64,000 nucleotides of DNA from Burkholderia sp. Bp8992 (GCF_003853705.1 NZ_QTQI01000025.1:61548-125547), one strand, 5' to 3'; shown: positions 19,133 to 29,718, counted from the stretch's first letter. Notes: a model not told the origin generated them from the sequence alone. Made by a program: numbers and translations.

Positions 19133-19990
19133 TCAGTCGAAGCGGCCGGTACGCGCCATCTCCATCAGGCGCGCGATGCGCTCCTCGGTGGCCGGGTGCG
19201 TCGAGAACAGGTTCTGCAGGCCGCCGCCATGCAGCGGGTTCATGATCATCATCTGCGCGGTGGCCGGATGGGCCTCGGCCGCCTGGAACGGGATACCCGC
19301 CGCATAGCGATGGATCTTGTCGAGCGCGGTGGCGAGCGACTGCGGATCGCCGGAAATCTGCGCGCCGCCGCGATCGGCCTCGAACTCGCGTGCCCGCGAA
19401 ATCGCCATCTGGATCAAGGCGCCTGCGATCGGGGCGAGCAGCGCGACCGCGATACCCGCGATCGGGTTGGCCGGCCGGCCGTTCTCGTCGCGCCCGCCGA
19501 AGAACATCGCGAAGTTCGCGATCGCCGAGATCGCGCCTGCCATCGTGGCGGTGATCGTCGAGATCAGGATGTCGCGGTGCTTCACGTGCGCGAGCTCGTG
19601 CGCCATCACGCCGCGCATCTCGCGCTCCGACAGCACGCGCAGGATGCCGGTCGTCGCGGCGACCGCCGCGTGCTCGGGGTTGCGGCCCGTCGCGAACGCG
19701 TTCGGCGCGTCCTCGTTGATCAGGTAGACGCGCGGCATCGGCAGGTTCGCGCGCGTGGCCAGCTCGCGCACCATCCGGTAGAACTGCGGCGCCGTGTTCT
19801 CGTCGACTTCCTGCGCGTTGTACATGCGCAGCACCATTTTGTCCGAGAACCAGTAGGAAAAGAAATTCATGCCGAGCGCGAACAGCAGCGCGATCGTCAT
19901 GCCCCGCGAACCGCCGATCATTCCGCCGATCACGATGAACAGGGCCGTGATCGCGGCCATCAGCATCGCCGTTTTGACCCAATTGAACAT
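19133..19990 (-). CDS. htpX: Membrane metalloprotease HtpX
   Basis: HtpX is an inner-membrane zinc protease that degrades misfolded membrane proteins. The 285-residue product has two N-terminal membrane helices, the zinc motif [12 protein letters not shown] near residue 131, a second hydrophobic pair, and a downstream glutamate region [11 protein letters not shown]. The ATG at 19990 (MFNWVKT) is preferred over the in-frame GTG two codons earlier. It has AGGAG at an 8-base spacing and matches the family N-terminus. Confidence 0.95.
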   Translation of the reverse strand: MFNWVKTAMLMAAITALFIVIGGMIGGSRGMTIALLFALGMNFFSYWFSDKMVLRMYNAQEVDENTAPQFYRMVRELATRANLPMPRVYLINEDAPNAFATGRNPEHAAVAATTGILRVLSEREMRGVMAHELAHVKHRDILISTITATMAGAISAIANFAMFFGGRDENGRPANPIAGIAVALLAPIAGALIQMAISRAREFEADRGGAQISGDPQSLATALDKIHRYAAGIPFQAAEAHPATAQMMIMNPLHGGGLQNLFSTHPATEERIARLMEMARTGRFD

Positions 19991-20090
19991 ACCCACTCCT
20001 TATCCGTCAGGGGACCCGCCGCGCATCACCGGGCGCGGCGGAAAATTGTAAGCGATTTGTTAGATAAGGTCTTGCCGGAAAAATTCAATC

Positions 20091-20732
20091 TCAACGTTGC
20101 GATGTTGCAAGACGCAGCCCGAGGCCGACGAACGCGCTGCCAACCGTGCGGTCGAGCCACTTCCTGACGCCCGGCTTGCCGGAAAAGTGCTGCGTGACAC
20201 TGCCCGCGACCCACGCGACGAGGCTGGTCCAGACCGTGCTCATCGCGACGAACACCGCGCCGAGGGTCAGGAACGCCCATGCCTTGTGCGGGCTGTCGGC
20301 CGACACGAACTGCGGGAAGAACGACACGAAGAACAGCACGACCTTCGGATTCAGCACGTTGGTCCAGAAACCCTGCATGAACAGCTGGCGCAGCGGCTTG
20401 GCGGCCGTGGCCTGCGCGGCATCGGCGCCCGACGGCGCGGCGGCTTGCTTCGCGACGATCATCCGTACGCCGAGGTAGATCAGGTAGGCCGCGCCGACCA
20501 GCTTGATCACCGTGAACGCGGTGGCCGACGCCGCGAGCAGCGCGGTCAGGCCGAATGCACAGGCGAGCGCGTGAACGCAGCAGCCGGCCGAGATGCCGAA
20601 TGCCGACATCAGCCCCGCGCCGCGGCCCTGCGCGACGCTGCGGCCGACGATGTAGGCCGTGTCGGGGCCGGGCGTGACGTTCAGCAGGAATACCGCGAAC
20701 ACGAAGAAGCCGAAATGGGTGATGCCGAACAT
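20091..20732 (-). CDS. LysE/RhtB-family amino-acid exporter
   Basis: This 213-residue inner-membrane exporter has about six membrane segments. The family signature lies near the N-terminus (FLLNVTPGPDTAYIVGRSVAQG, with the conserved TPGPD) and is followed by GAGLMSAFGISAGC. Members of this family export homoserine, threonine, leucine or similar amino acids, and the substrate cannot be told here. It lies between fmt and htpX, 120 and 100 bases away respectively, so it may have its own promoter. Confidence 0.88.
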   Translation of the reverse strand: MFGITHFGFFVFAVFLLNVTPGPDTAYIVGRSVAQGRGAGLMSAFGISAGCCVHALACAFGLTALLAASATAFTVIKLVGAAYLIYLGVRMIVAKQAAAPSGADAAQATAAKPLRQLFMQGFWTNVLNPKVVLFFVSFFPQFVSADSPHKAWAFLTLGAVFVAMSTVWTSLVAWVAGSVTQHFSGKPGVRKWLDRTVGSAFVGLGLRLATSQR

Positions 20733-20852
20733 GAAGACCTCGAAACCGGGGAGCGCAGGGAAATTCTACGCGCGCCTGCCGCGGCGTGCGACTCGGCCGT
20801 CCGGCCGATTGCGCAGCGTCGGCCGACCGTGTCGAATGGCGATCAGCCCGTG

Positions 20853-21845
20853 TCAGGCAACGTCGGGCAGCGCGAAATGCTGGCCTGCGGCGAGCGGCGA
20901 GCCGGCCAGGAATTCGCGCGCGGGCAGCCGCTTGCCGCCCGGCTTCTGCAACTGCGTGACGCGCAGCGCGCCGCTGCCGCATGCGACGACCACGCCTTCC
21001 GGCGCGGCTTCGACGATCGTGCCGGGCGCCTCGTTGGCAATCGTGCCGCGCGCCGCCACGGGCTCGGCCGCCCACAGCTTGATCGCCGCGCCGTCGAGCG
21101 TCGCGACACCGCCCGGGAACGGATCGAACGCACGCACCTGGCGCGCGAGCACGTCGGCAGGCTTGCGCCAGTCGAGCGCCGCTTCGTGCTTGCCGATCTT
21201 TTCCGCGTAGGTCACGCCGTCGGCCGGCTGCGGCGTCGCCGGCAGCGTGCCGTCGCGCTCGAGCCGCACGAGCGCATCGACGATCAGCCGCGCGCCGTCG
21301 GCGGCCAGACGGTCGTGCAGCGTCGCGGTCGTGTCGTCGGGCGCAATCGCGATGCGCGCCTCCTCGATCATCGCGCCGGTGTCGAGGCCGACGTCCATCT
21401 GCATCAGCGTGACGCCCGTCTCGGCGTCGCCGGCTTCGATCGCGCGATGGATCGGCGCCGCGCCGCGCCAGCGCGGCAGCAGCGATGCATGGATGTTGAT
21501 GCAGCCGGCGCGCGGGATGTCGAGCACTTCCTGCGGCAGCAACAGGCCGTAGGCGGCCACCACCATCACGTCGTGCGGCGTCGTGCGCAGCAGCTCGATC
21601 GCGTCGGCCGCCTCGGCCGGGTACTTGCCCGCGCGGCGCAGCGACGGCGGCTGCGCGACGGGCATCCCGTGCTCGACGGCGTAGCGCTTCACGGCGCTCG
21701 CCTGCAGCTTCATCCCGCGCCCCGCAGGGCGATCGGGCTGGGTGAGCACGAGCGGCACCGGGAAACCGGCCTCGTGGATCGCGGCAAGGGCAGCCGCGGC
21801 GAATTCCGGCGTGCCGGCAAAAATCACGCGCAACGTATGGGTCAT
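20853..21845 (-). CDS. fmt: Methionyl-tRNA formyltransferase
   Basis: Fmt formylates initiator Met-tRNA using 10-formyl-THF. The 330-residue product has the N-terminal formyltransferase fold ([17 protein letters not shown]) and [13 protein letters not shown]. The catalytic Asn/His region is [20 protein letters not shown], and a C-terminal OB-like domain follows. It sits 34 bases downstream of def, the usual def-fmt pairing that couples formylation with deformylation. Confidence 0.97.
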   Translation of the reverse strand: MTHTLRVIFAGTPEFAAAALAAIHEAGFPVPLVLTQPDRPAGRGMKLQASAVKRYAVEHGMPVAQPPSLRRAGKYPAEAADAIELLRTTPHDVMVVAAYGLLLPQEVLDIPRAGCINIHASLLPRWRGAAPIHRAIEAGDAETGVTLMQMDVGLDTGAMIEEARIAIAPDDTTATLHDRLAADGARLIVDALVRLERDGTLPATPQPADGVTYAEKIGKHEAALDWRKPADVLARQVRAFDPFPGGVATLDGAAIKLWAAEPVAARGTIANEAPGTIVEAAPEGVVVACGSGALRVTQLQKPGGKRLPAREFLAGSPLAAGQHFALPDVA

Positions 21846-21879
21846 GACAGCGTTCGGGGTCGGGCAGCGTGAACGCGCG

Positions 21880-22383
21880 TTACATCGCGCGTTCGAGTTT
21901 CTTCATCTTCGTCTTGATGCGCGTCTGCTTGAGCGGTGACAGGTATTCGACGAACACGCGCCCCATCAGGTGATCCATCTCGTGCTGGACGCACACGGCG
22001 AGCAGGCCTTCGCAGTCGAGCTCGAAGGTCTCGCCCTGTTCGTTGAGCGCGCGCACGCGCACATGGTCGGGCCGCTCGACTTCGTCATAGATGCCGGGCA
22101 CCGACAGGCAGCCCTCTTCGTAGATCTGCTTCTCGTCGCTCGACCACACGATCTCGGGGTTGATGAACGCGCGCAGCTCGTTCTTCTCCTCGGAGACGTC
22201 GATCACGATCACGCGCTCGTGCACGTCGACCTGCGTGGCCGCCAGGCCGATGCCGGGTGCCGCGTACATGGTCTCGGCCATGTCGGCGACGAGCTTGCGG
22301 ATCCGGTCGTCGACCTTGTCGACGGGCTTGGCGACCTTGTGCAGCCGCTTGTCGGGGTAATGAAGAATATTGAGCAAAGCCAT
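21880..22383 (-). CDS. def: Peptide deformylase
   Basis: Peptide deformylase removes the N-formyl group from nascent proteins. The 167-residue product has the three family motifs: [18 protein letters not shown] (metal-binding cysteine) and QHEMDHLMG (metal-binding histidines and catalytic glutamate). The start gives [20 protein letters not shown], the expected N-terminus. It is divergent from dprA. Confidence 0.97.
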   Translation of the reverse strand: MALLNILHYPDKRLHKVAKPVDKVDDRIRKLVADMAETMYAAPGIGLAATQVDVHERVIVIDVSEEKNELRAFINPEIVWSSDEKQIYEEGCLSVPGIYDEVERPDHVRVRALNEQGETFELDCEGLLAVCVQHEMDHLMGRVFVEYLSPLKQTRIKTKMKKLERAM

Positions 22384-22613
22384 GGTGTTCGGTATTCGGT
22401 GGAGCGGCGTGCCGCATCGGCCATCCGGCCGGCTGGTGCCGCCGCCGGGATGCAATGAAGATGAGGCGGATGCGTGGCGAATCAACGCCGCGAATCGCGC
22501 CTCCTGCAATTGGCCGGGCACTCGTGCGCGCGGCCCTGTCGAGTATTTCGGATGATGAAAATTTTATCATGGCGCCACGCGGTCCGCTGGCCGCCGCATT
22601 CGAGGGCTGTCTC

Positions 22614-23891
22614 ATGTCGCCGCAAGCGCTGACGCCATCCGCGCTGCGCGCGTGGCTGCAGCTCGCGCATGCGCCCGGCCTCGCGCCCGCCGTGCTGCAG
22701 ATCCTGCTCGATGCATTCGGCTCACCGGCCGCGCTGTTGCGCGCATCCGACCCGGCCATCGCCGCGGTGAGCAGCCCCGCCGCCGCACAAGCCGTGCGCG
22801 CGAGCGAGCGCGGCGATCTCGACGCGCGCACCGAGGCCGCGCTCGCGTGGCTCGACGCGCCGGGCAATGCACTGGTCACGCTCAACGATCCGGCCTACCC
22901 GTCGCGGTTGCGCGACCTGCACGATCCGCCGCCCCTGCTATATGTAAAGGGCCGGCTCGACCTGCTGCATGCCCGCGGCCTCGCCGTGGTCGGCAGCCGG
23001 CATGCGACACCGCAGGGGCTCGCCGACGCAACGGGCTTCGCGCGTGCGTTGTCCGACGCGGGGCTCTCGATCGTCTCCGGCCTCGCGCTCGGAATCGACG
23101 GTGCCGCGCATCGCGGCGGGCTCGACGGCTGCTCGGGCACGGTCGCCGTCATCGCGACGGGCGCCGATCTCGTCTATCCGGCGCGGCATCGCGCGCTCGC
23201 GCACGAAATCGCCGCGCACGGGGCGATCGTGTCGGAATGGCCGCTCGGCACGCCGGCCCGTGCCGCGCATTTCCCGCAGCGCAACCGGCTGATCGCCGCA
23301 CTGGCGATCGGCACGCTCGTCGTCGAGGCCGCGCCGCGCTCCGGCTCGCTGATCACCGCACGGCTCGCGAACGAACTGGGGCGCGATGTGTTCGCGGTGC
23401 CGGGCTCGATCCACGCGCCGCTCGCGCAGGGCTGCCACGCGCTGATCCGCGACGGCGCGAAGCTCACGGCGGCGCCGCTCGATGTGCTCGAGGAGTACGG
23501 GCTGGCCGAACCGGCCGCGCGTGCAACCGGCCGCACGGCTCGCGCCGGGCATCATCCCGGCACGAACGCCGACGGCATCCTCGCGATGGCAGCGGCCGGC
23601 GCCGACCAGGCGGGCCTCGCCATGGCGGCCACCGCCGCACCGTCCCGAATCGACGCCCCGCCACCGCCAGGCACCGCGTCCGAGCATGCGGTACTGGCCG
23701 CCTTGGGATACGGCCCCGTGACCTACGAATGGCTCGCCGAGCACAGCGGCCTGTCCGACGACGTGCTGCACGGCGCGCTGCTGGCGCTGGAGCTGGCCGG
23801 CCGTGTCGCCAGCCTACCCGGCGGGCGCTTCGCGCGGCTTGACGCCGCGCCCACCCCGGCCGCACGCGGCGTGCTACATTCCCCGGCATAG
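22614..23891 (+). CDS. dprA: DNA-processing protein DprA
   Basis: DprA loads RecA on incoming single-stranded DNA during natural transformation. The Rossmann-like domain carries VVGSRHATPQG, SGLALGIDGAAHRG, GTVAVIATGADLVYPARH and AAPRSGSLITARLANELGRDVFAVPGS. A C-terminal winged-helix (DML1-like) follows after an Ala/Gly/Pro-rich linker. The ATG at 22614 is preferred for its GAGGG ribosome site. An in-frame ATG at 22569 would add 15 residues. Confidence 0.94.
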   Translation: MSPQALTPSALRAWLQLAHAPGLAPAVLQILLDAFGSPAALLRASDPAIAAVSSPAAAQAVRASERGDLDARTEAALAWLDAPGNALVTLNDPAYPSRLRDLHDPPPLLYVKGRLDLLHARGLAVVGSRHATPQGLADATGFARALSDAGLSIVSGLALGIDGAAHRGGLDGCSGTVAVIATGADLVYPARHRALAHEIAAHGAIVSEWPLGTPARAAHFPQRNRLIAALAIGTLVVEAAPRSGSLITARLANELGRDVFAVPGSIHAPLAQGCHALIRDGAKLTAAPLDVLEEYGLAEPAARATGRTARAGHHPGTNADGILAMAAAGADQAGLAMAATAAPSRIDAPPPPGTASEHAVLAALGYGPVTYEWLAEHSGLSDDVLHGALLALELAGRVASLPGGRFARLDAAPTPAARGVLHSPA

Positions 23892-23927
23892 GGGCGGCCG
23901 CGCCGCCGACGATATCCAAGGAATTCC

Positions 23928-24308
23928 ATGCCCGCGCTGAATCTCGACACCGATGCGGATCGGATCGCCGAGCGCCTCGCCGATCCCGGCACGTTGCTCG
24001 TCGCCTGCCTGTGCGCCGAGTGGTGCGGCACGTGCCGCGACTACCGGACGGCCTTCGACCAGCTCGCCGACGCGCACCCGGACGCCTGTTTCGCCTGGAT
24101 CGACATCGAAACGCATGCCGACCAACTCGACGATCTCGACGTCGAGAACTTCCCGACGATCCTGATCGAGGACGCCAACACCGCACGCTTCTTCGGCACG
24201 GTGCTGCCGCACGCGGCGATCGTCGAGCGGATGCTGTCCGACCTGAGCGCGGTACCCGGCGCGCCGCACGCACCGAAATTGCGCAACGTCCTGATCGTCG
24301 AAGCCTGA
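23928..24308 (+). CDS. Thioredoxin-like protein
   Basis: This 126-residue cytoplasmic thioredoxin-fold protein has the redox motif CAEWCGTCRDY (active site WCGTC) and the cis-proline region VENFPTILIED. The fold is otherwise short and lacks a signal peptide. It lies 36 bases after dprA and about 190 bases before topB, so it is probably cotranscribed with dprA. The role is thiol-disulphide exchange with unknown partners. Confidence 0.88.
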   Translation: MPALNLDTDADRIAERLADPGTLLVACLCAEWCGTCRDYRTAFDQLADAHPDACFAWIDIETHADQLDDLDVENFPTILIEDANTARFFGTVLPHAAIVERMLSDLSAVPGAPHAPKLRNVLIVEA

Positions 24309-24501
24309 ATGCGCGGGCCGGCGCGGCGATTTGGCGCGCGTTTGCGCGCCCCGCCGCGGCGGGCGCTTGCCGCCGTTGCAGCCCCCCTCTATGATGAGCC
24401 GCTTTTTACACGCTGAGCCGCCGTCGCTGCGGCGTGTGCTATAAAGCGGTCGTAAAAGGGACCCACAACCGGCGAACCCGGTCTACCAACACACACCTGT
24501 C

Positions 24502-27099
24502 ATGTCCAAAGCACTGATCATTGCGGAAAAGCCTTCTGTCGCGAACGACATCGCACGCGCTTTGGGCGGCTTTACCAAGCATGACGAGTATTACGAGAGC
24601 GACGATTTCGTCCTTTCGTCCGCTGTCGGCCACCTGCTGGAAATCGCCGCCCCGGAAGAGTACGAGGTCAAGCGCGGGAAATGGAGCTTCGCGCATCTGC
24701 CCGTCATCCCCCCGCATTTCGACCTGAACCCGATCGCAAAAAGCGAGTCGCGCCTCAAGGTGCTCACGAAGCTGATGAAGCGCAAGGACGTCGACCGCCT
24801 GATCAACGCATGTGACGCGGGACGCGAGGGCGAGCTGATTTTCCGCCTGATCGCGCAGCACGCGAAGGCGAAGCAGCCGGTCCAGCGCCTGTGGCTGCAG
24901 TCGATGACGCCGCAGGCGATCCGCGACGGTTTCGCGAACCTGCGCAGCGACACCGACATGCAGCCGCTCGCCGACGCCGCACGCTGCCGCTCGGAAGCCG
25001 ACTGGCTCGTCGGGATCAACGGCACCCGCGCGATGACCGCGTTCAACAGCAAGGGCGGCGGCTTCTTCCTGACGACCGTCGGCCGCGTTCAGACGCCAAC
25101 GCTGTCGATCGTCGTCGAACGTGAAGAGAAAATCCGCCGCTTCATCCCGCGCGACTACTGGGAAGTGAAGGCCGAATTCGCGTGTGCGGGCGGCTTCTAC
25201 GAAGGCAAGTGGTACGACCCGAAATTCAAGCGCGACGAATTCGATCCGGAAAAGCGCGACTCCCGCCTGTGGAGCCTGCCGGCCGCCGAAACGATCGTCG
25301 CCGCATGCCGCGACCAGGTCGGCACGGTGTCCGAGGAATCGAAGCCGTCGACGCAACTGTCGCCGCTGCTGTTCGACCTGACGAGCCTGCAGCGCGAGGC
25401 GAACAGCCGTTTCGGCTTCTCCGCGAAGAACACGCTCGGCCTCGCACAGGCGCTGTATGAAAAGCACAAGGTGCTGACCTACCCGCGTACCGACGCGCGC
25501 GCGCTGCCGGAAGACTACCTGTCGACGGTCGAGTCCACGCTCGAGATGCTCAAGGAGAGCAACAACTACCTGCCGCATGCGAAGCAGGTGCTCGACAAGG
25601 GCTGGGTGAAGCCGAACAAGCGGATCTTCGACAACTCGAAGATCAGCGACCACTTTGCAATCATCCCGACGCTGCAGGCGCCGAAGTCGCTGTCCGAGCC
25701 GGAGCAGAAGCTGTACGACATGGTCGTGAAGCGCTTCCTCGCCGTGTTCTTCCCGGCGGCCGAATTCCGCGTCACGACGCGGATCACCGAAGTCGCCGGC
25801 CATCACTTCAAGACCGAAGGCAAGGTGCTCGTCGAGCCGGGCTGGCTGCAGGTGTACGGCCGCGACGCCGAAGGCGCGGACGCGAACCTCGTGCCGGTGC
25901 AAAAGGACGAGAAGGTGAAGACGGACGAAATCGCCGCCGTCGCGCTCGTGACGAAGCCGCCCGCACGCTACTCGGAAGCGACGCTGCTGTCCGCGATGGA
26001 AGGTGCGGGCAAGCTCGTCGAGGACGACGAACTGCGCGAGGCGATGGCCGCGAAGGGTCTCGGCACGCCGGCGACGCGCGCGGCGATCATCGAAGGCCTG
26101 CTCGGCGAGAAATACCTGCTGCGCGAAGGCCGCGAACTGATCCCGACCGCGAAGGCATTCCAGCTGATGACGCTGCTGCGCGGGCTCGGCGTGAAGGAAC
26201 TGACCGCGCCCGAGCTGACCGGCGAATGGGAATACAAGCTGTCGCAGATGGAGCGCGGCAATCTCGGGCGCGATGCGTTCATGCAGGAAATCGCCCGCAT
26301 GACGCAGCAGATCGTCAAGCGCGCGAAGGAATACGATTCCGACACGATCCCCGGCGATTACGCGACGCTCGAGACGCCGTGCCCGAACTGCGGCGGCCAG
26401 GTGAAGGAAAACTACCGCCGCTTCGCGTGCACGAAGTGCGAGTTCTCGATCTCGAAGATCCCGGGCAGCCGGCAGTTCGAGATCCCGGAAGTCGAGGAGT
26501 TGCTGCAGAAGAAGGAAATCGGGCCGCTGTCCGGGTTCCGCAGCAAGATGGGCCGCCCGTTCTCGGCGATCCTCAAGCTGTCCTTCGACGACGAGACGAA
26601 GAACTACAAGCTCGAGTTCGATTTCGGCCAGGACCAGGGCGGCGAGGAAGGCGAAGCGCCCGACTTCTCCGCGCAGGAGCCGGTCGGCGCGTGCCCGAAG
26701 TGCAAGGGCCGCGTGTTCGAGCACGGGATGAGCTACGTGTGCGAGCACTCGGTGGCGAACCCGAAGACCTGCGACTTCCGATCGGGCAAGGTGATCCTGC
26801 AGCAGGAAATCACGCGCGAGCAGATGGGCAAGCTGCTGGCCGACGGCCGCACGGATCTGCTGCCGAACTTCAAGTCGTCGCGTACCGGCCGCAACTTCAA
26901 GGCGTTCCTCGTGAAGCAGCCGGACGGCAAGATCGGCTTCGAGTTCGAGAAGAAGGAACCGAAGGCCGCTGCCGCGAAGAAGACGGCAAAATCGGCGACG
27001 AAGGATGCCGAAACCGTGACGGAAGGCGCCGAAGAGAAACCGGCACCGGCCCGTAAAACGGCCGCCCGCAAGACGACTGCGCGCAAGACGGGTTCGTGA
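24502..27099 (+). CDS. topB: DNA topoisomerase III (type IA)
   Basis: TopB is a type IA topoisomerase that decatenates and relaxes DNA. The 865-residue product starts with the Toprim domain (LIIAEKPSVANDIARALGG; CDAGREGELIFRLI). The catalytic tyrosine lies in VLTYPRTDARALP near residue 327. Two cysteine zinc ribbons follow (CPNCGGQ...CTKC; CPKCKGRVFEHG...C). The protein ends in a basic Lys/Ala/Thr-rich tail suited to DNA binding. TopB rather than TopA is called from the N-terminal EKPSVA and the overall arrangement. Confidence 0.93.
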   Translation: MSKALIIAEKPSVANDIARALGGFTKHDEYYESDDFVLSSAVGHLLEIAAPEEYEVKRGKWSFAHLPVIPPHFDLNPIAKSESRLKVLTKLMKRKDVDRLINACDAGREGELIFRLIAQHAKAKQPVQRLWLQSMTPQAIRDGFANLRSDTDMQPLADAARCRSEADWLVGINGTRAMTAFNSKGGGFFLTTVGRVQTPTLSIVVEREEKIRRFIPRDYWEVKAEFACAGGFYEGKWYDPKFKRDEFDPEKRDSRLWSLPAAETIVAACRDQVGTVSEESKPSTQLSPLLFDLTSLQREANSRFGFSAKNTLGLAQALYEKHKVLTYPRTDARALPEDYLSTVESTLEMLKESNNYLPHAKQVLDKGWVKPNKRIFDNSKISDHFAIIPTLQAPKSLSEPEQKLYDMVVKRFLAVFFPAAEFRVTTRITEVAGHHFKTEGKVLVEPGWLQVYGRDAEGADANLVPVQKDEKVKTDEIAAVALVTKPPARYSEATLLSAMEGAGKLVEDDELREAMAAKGLGTPATRAAIIEGLLGEKYLLREGRELIPTAKAFQLMTLLRGLGVKELTAPELTGEWEYKLSQMERGNLGRDAFMQEIARMTQQIVKRAKEYDSDTIPGDYATLETPCPNCGGQVKENYRRFACTKCEFSISKIPGSRQFEIPEVEELLQKKEIGPLSGFRSKMGRPFSAILKLSFDDETKNYKLEFDFGQDQGGEEGEAPDFSAQEPVGACPKCKGRVFEHGMSYVCEHSVANPKTCDFRSGKVILQQEITREQMGKLLADGRTDLLPNFKSSRTGRNFKAFLVKQPDGKIGFEFEKKEPKAAAAKKTAKSATKDAETVTEGAEEKPAPARKTAARKTTARKTGS

Positions 27100-27151
27100 C
27101 GGCCCGGCCGCCGGCCCTGCCCCGGCGCGTCAGGCTCCCTCCCGGAGCCAT

Positions 27152-27188
27152 AAAAAAACGCGGATCGATCGCTCGATCCGCGTTTTTT
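27152..27188. terminator. Bidirectional terminator between topB and the LysR gene
   Basis: An A run, a 12-bp perfect stem (CGCGGATCGATC pairs with a complementary arm around GCTC) and a T run form a symmetric intrinsic terminator. topB and the LysR gene converge here, so it can serve both. Confidence 0.9.
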
Positions 27189-27227
27189 CTTTGTGCCGGC
27201 GGCAACCGCCGCCCGGCCGTCGCGCCG

Positions 27228-28277
27228 TTACAGCGGCGACGGCACCGCGACGCGCGTGCGCGGCGAACGCGGCAGGCGCGGCGACAGGTTCGGGTCGGCC
27301 GCTTCCGGCTGCTCCGCACGCGTCTCGACGCCGATCGGCGCGAGCGCCGAACTCTGCGCGGCCCACTGCTCGCCGATCATCGCGTCGGTCGAGTGGCTGA
27401 AATGCTCGACGAGGTGGTCGATGAACGTCCGCACCTTCGCCGGCAGATGGCGCCGGCTCGGGTACGCGATGTTGATCTCGACCTGCGGCAGCCGGAAATC
27501 CGGCAGCAGACGCACGAGCGCGCCGCGCGCGATGTCGCTGCCGATCAGGTAGCTCGGCAGGATCGCGACACCCATCCCGAGCAACGCGAACTGGCGCAGC
27601 ATCGCGGTGTTGTTCGCGACGATCACATTGGTCGGGCGCACGCGCACTTCGCCGTCCGGCCCCGTGAACACGCGCTCGTCGCCCCAGTATTCGGCCGGCA
27701 GGCTCAGGCTCGGGTGCTCGGCAAGCTGCTCCGGGTGGGTCGGCACGCCGTGCTTCTCCAGATAGCTCGGCGTCGCGCACACGGTCATGCAACCGGTGGT
27801 CAGGCGCCGCGTGACGATGCTCGCGCTGCGCATCTGGCGCGTGACGACGATACCGACGTCGAAACCTTCCTCGACGAGATCGACCTGCCGGTCGACCAGC
27901 GTGAGATCCGGCACCACTTTCGGGAAATTCTCCGTGTACGACTGCAGCACGGGGGCAAGGTTGTGCAGCCCGAACACGACCGGCGCGACGATGCGCAGCG
28001 TGCCGACGGGTTCGTGATTGCGTGCGACGACCATCTGCTCGACGTCCTCGAGCTCATCGAGGATCTGGCGGGCACGCTCCAGATAGACCTGACCCGACTC
28101 CGTCAGGGAGAGGCTGCGCGTGGTGCGATTCAGCAAGCGCGTGCCGAGCCGGCCTTCCAGGTCGGCGACGTGGCGCGTCGCGACCGCGTTGGAGATATCC
28201 ATTGCGCTCGCGGCCCGCGCGAAACTGCCGAGATCTGCAACCTTCACGAAAACGCGCATCGACTGCAAGTGATCCAT
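27228..28277 (-). CDS. LysR-family transcriptional regulator
   Basis: This LysR-type regulator has the winged HTH in residues 1-60 (MRVFVKVADLGSFARAASAM; VADLEGRLGTRLLNRTTRSL). The effector-binding domain follows from residue ~90. The 349 residues exceed the usual ~300 because of a C-terminal extension rich in Pro/Arg (LPRSPRTRVAVPSP). It is divergent from the D-2-hydroxyacid dehydrogenase gene across a 427-base gap. It may regulate that gene or itself, and the inducer is unknown. Confidence 0.9.
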   Translation of the reverse strand: MDHLQSMRVFVKVADLGSFARAASAMDISNAVATRHVADLEGRLGTRLLNRTTRSLSLTESGQVYLERARQILDELEDVEQMVVARNHEPVGTLRIVAPVVFGLHNLAPVLQSYTENFPKVVPDLTLVDRQVDLVEEGFDVGIVVTRQMRSASIVTRRLTTGCMTVCATPSYLEKHGVPTHPEQLAEHPSLSLPAEYWGDERVFTGPDGEVRVRPTNVIVANNTAMLRQFALLGMGVAILPSYLIGSDIARGALVRLLPDFRLPQVEINIAYPSRRHLPAKVRTFIDHLVEHFSHSTDAMIGEQWAAQSSALAPIGVETRAEQPEAADPNLSPRLPRSPRTRVAVPSPL

Positions 28278-28704
28278 AAACGACTCCTGCCGCTAGTACA
28301 ACTTCAAAAAGATGAAGCAAATGCGTAATTCTCCTACGACAGCGGAAATGATGCAGAGTTGCTCAACAAGGGGGCTGTTGACGATAAAAATAGTCAAAAA
28401 TCCTCGCCCTTCGCGGATAGATGATCCAATTATTCTGATTGGAGCAACAATTGGGTGAACCTCGTCGAGTAAGTAGCCGAATCAGGAAAGACGTGTTTGA
28501 TGCGACACAACAGCGCACCTTTGCGCCCCGCACGCGAGCGGCGCCGGGTCAGGCTCCCGCCAATTGCGGCGGAGCGTAACAACCTGTTAAAAAGGCACCA
28601 AGAAGGCGGCCGACGTAGCATCATGTCGGCCCCGGCCGGGCGGAACGGGTGCGCGACGTGCGCCCGCCGCCACTGCCGCTTTCAACGCGCGACACCCGTT
28701 CACC
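28278..28704. promoter_or_regulatory. Divergent regulatory region, LysR / dehydrogenase
   Basis: This 427-base non-coding stretch is more AT-rich than its surroundings, especially 28360-28500. It contains CCAAT-7-ATTGG at 28426-28442 and a further AATTGG at 28449-28454, a clustered dyad of the kind LysR proteins bind. I could not fix a promoter with confidence. Confidence 0.4.
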
Positions 28705-29718
28705 ATGAAAATTGCCATCCTCGACGACTACCAGGACGCCGTCCGCAAGCTGAACTGCTTCGAGATGCTTGCCGGCCACGACGTGAAGGTCTTCAACAAC
28801 ACGGTGCGCGGCCTGGGACAGCTCGCCAGCCGCCTGGCGGAAGTCGAGGCGCTCGTGCTGATTCGTGAACGGACCCCGATTTCGTCGCAACTGCTCGCCA
28901 AGCTGCCGAACCTGCGCATGATCAGCCAGACCGGCCGCGTGTCGAGCCACATCGACCTCGAAGCCTGTACCGACCGCGGCATCGCGGTGCTCGAAGGCAC
29001 CGGCTCGCCGGTCGCGCCCGCCGAACTGACGTGGGCGCTCGTGATGGCCGCCCAGCGCCGTATCCCGCAGTACGTCGCGAACCTGAAGCAGGGTGCCTGG
29101 CAGCAGTCGGGCCTGAAGACGTCGGCGCTGCCACCGAACTTCGGCCTCGGCCAGGTGCTGCGCGGCCAGACGCTCGGCATCTGGGGCTACGGCAAGATCG
29201 GCCGGCTCGTCGCCGGCTACGGCAAGGCCTTCGGGATGAACGTGCTGATCTGGGGCCGCGAGCATTCGCTCGAAGCCGCGCGCGCCGACGGCTACACGGC
29301 GGCCGAGAGCCGCGAGGCGCTGTTCGAGCAGAGCGACGTGCTGTCGCTGCACCTGCGCATGCACGACGACACGCGCGGGATCGTGAAGCAGGAAGACCTG
29401 ATGCGGATGAAGCCGACGTCGCTGCTCGTCAACACGAGCCGCGCCGAACTGCTCGAGGAAAACGCGCTCGTCAACGCGCTGTCGCACAACCGGCCGGGCA
29501 TGGTCGCGATCGACGTGTTCGAAAGCGAGCCGATCCTGCAGGGCTACAGCCTGCTGCGGATGGAAAACGTGATCTGCACGCCGCACATCGGCTACGTCGA
29601 ACGCGAAAGCTACGAGCTGTATTTCAGTGCAGCATTCCGCAACATTCTCGCGTTCGACGACGGCGACATGTCGAGCGTCGCCAACCCCGAAGCGCTGACG
29701 CCGATCCGCAAGCGCTGA
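28705..29718 (+). CDS. D-2-hydroxyacid dehydrogenase family protein
   Basis: This NAD-dependent D-2-hydroxyacid dehydrogenase has 337 residues. The nucleotide-binding domain carries GIWGYGKIGRLVAGYGKAFG. The catalytic arginine is in LLVNTSRAELLEE, an acidic residue is in VAIDVFESEPI, and the catalytic histidine is in CTPHIGYVERESYE. The family includes phosphoglycerate dehydrogenase and glyoxylate/hydroxypyruvate reductases. Substrate cannot be told from sequence alone. It is a single gene with a divergent LysR neighbour. Confidence 0.9.
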   Translation: MKIAILDDYQDAVRKLNCFEMLAGHDVKVFNNTVRGLGQLASRLAEVEALVLIRERTPISSQLLAKLPNLRMISQTGRVSSHIDLEACTDRGIAVLEGTGSPVAPAELTWALVMAAQRRIPQYVANLKQGAWQQSGLKTSALPPNFGLGQVLRGQTLGIWGYGKIGRLVAGYGKAFGMNVLIWGREHSLEAARADGYTAAESREALFEQSDVLSLHLRMHDDTRGIVKQEDLMRMKPTSLLVNTSRAELLEENALVNALSHNRPGMVAIDVFESEPILQGYSLLRMENVICTPHIGYVERESYELYFSAAFRNILAFDDGDMSSVANPEALTPIRKR

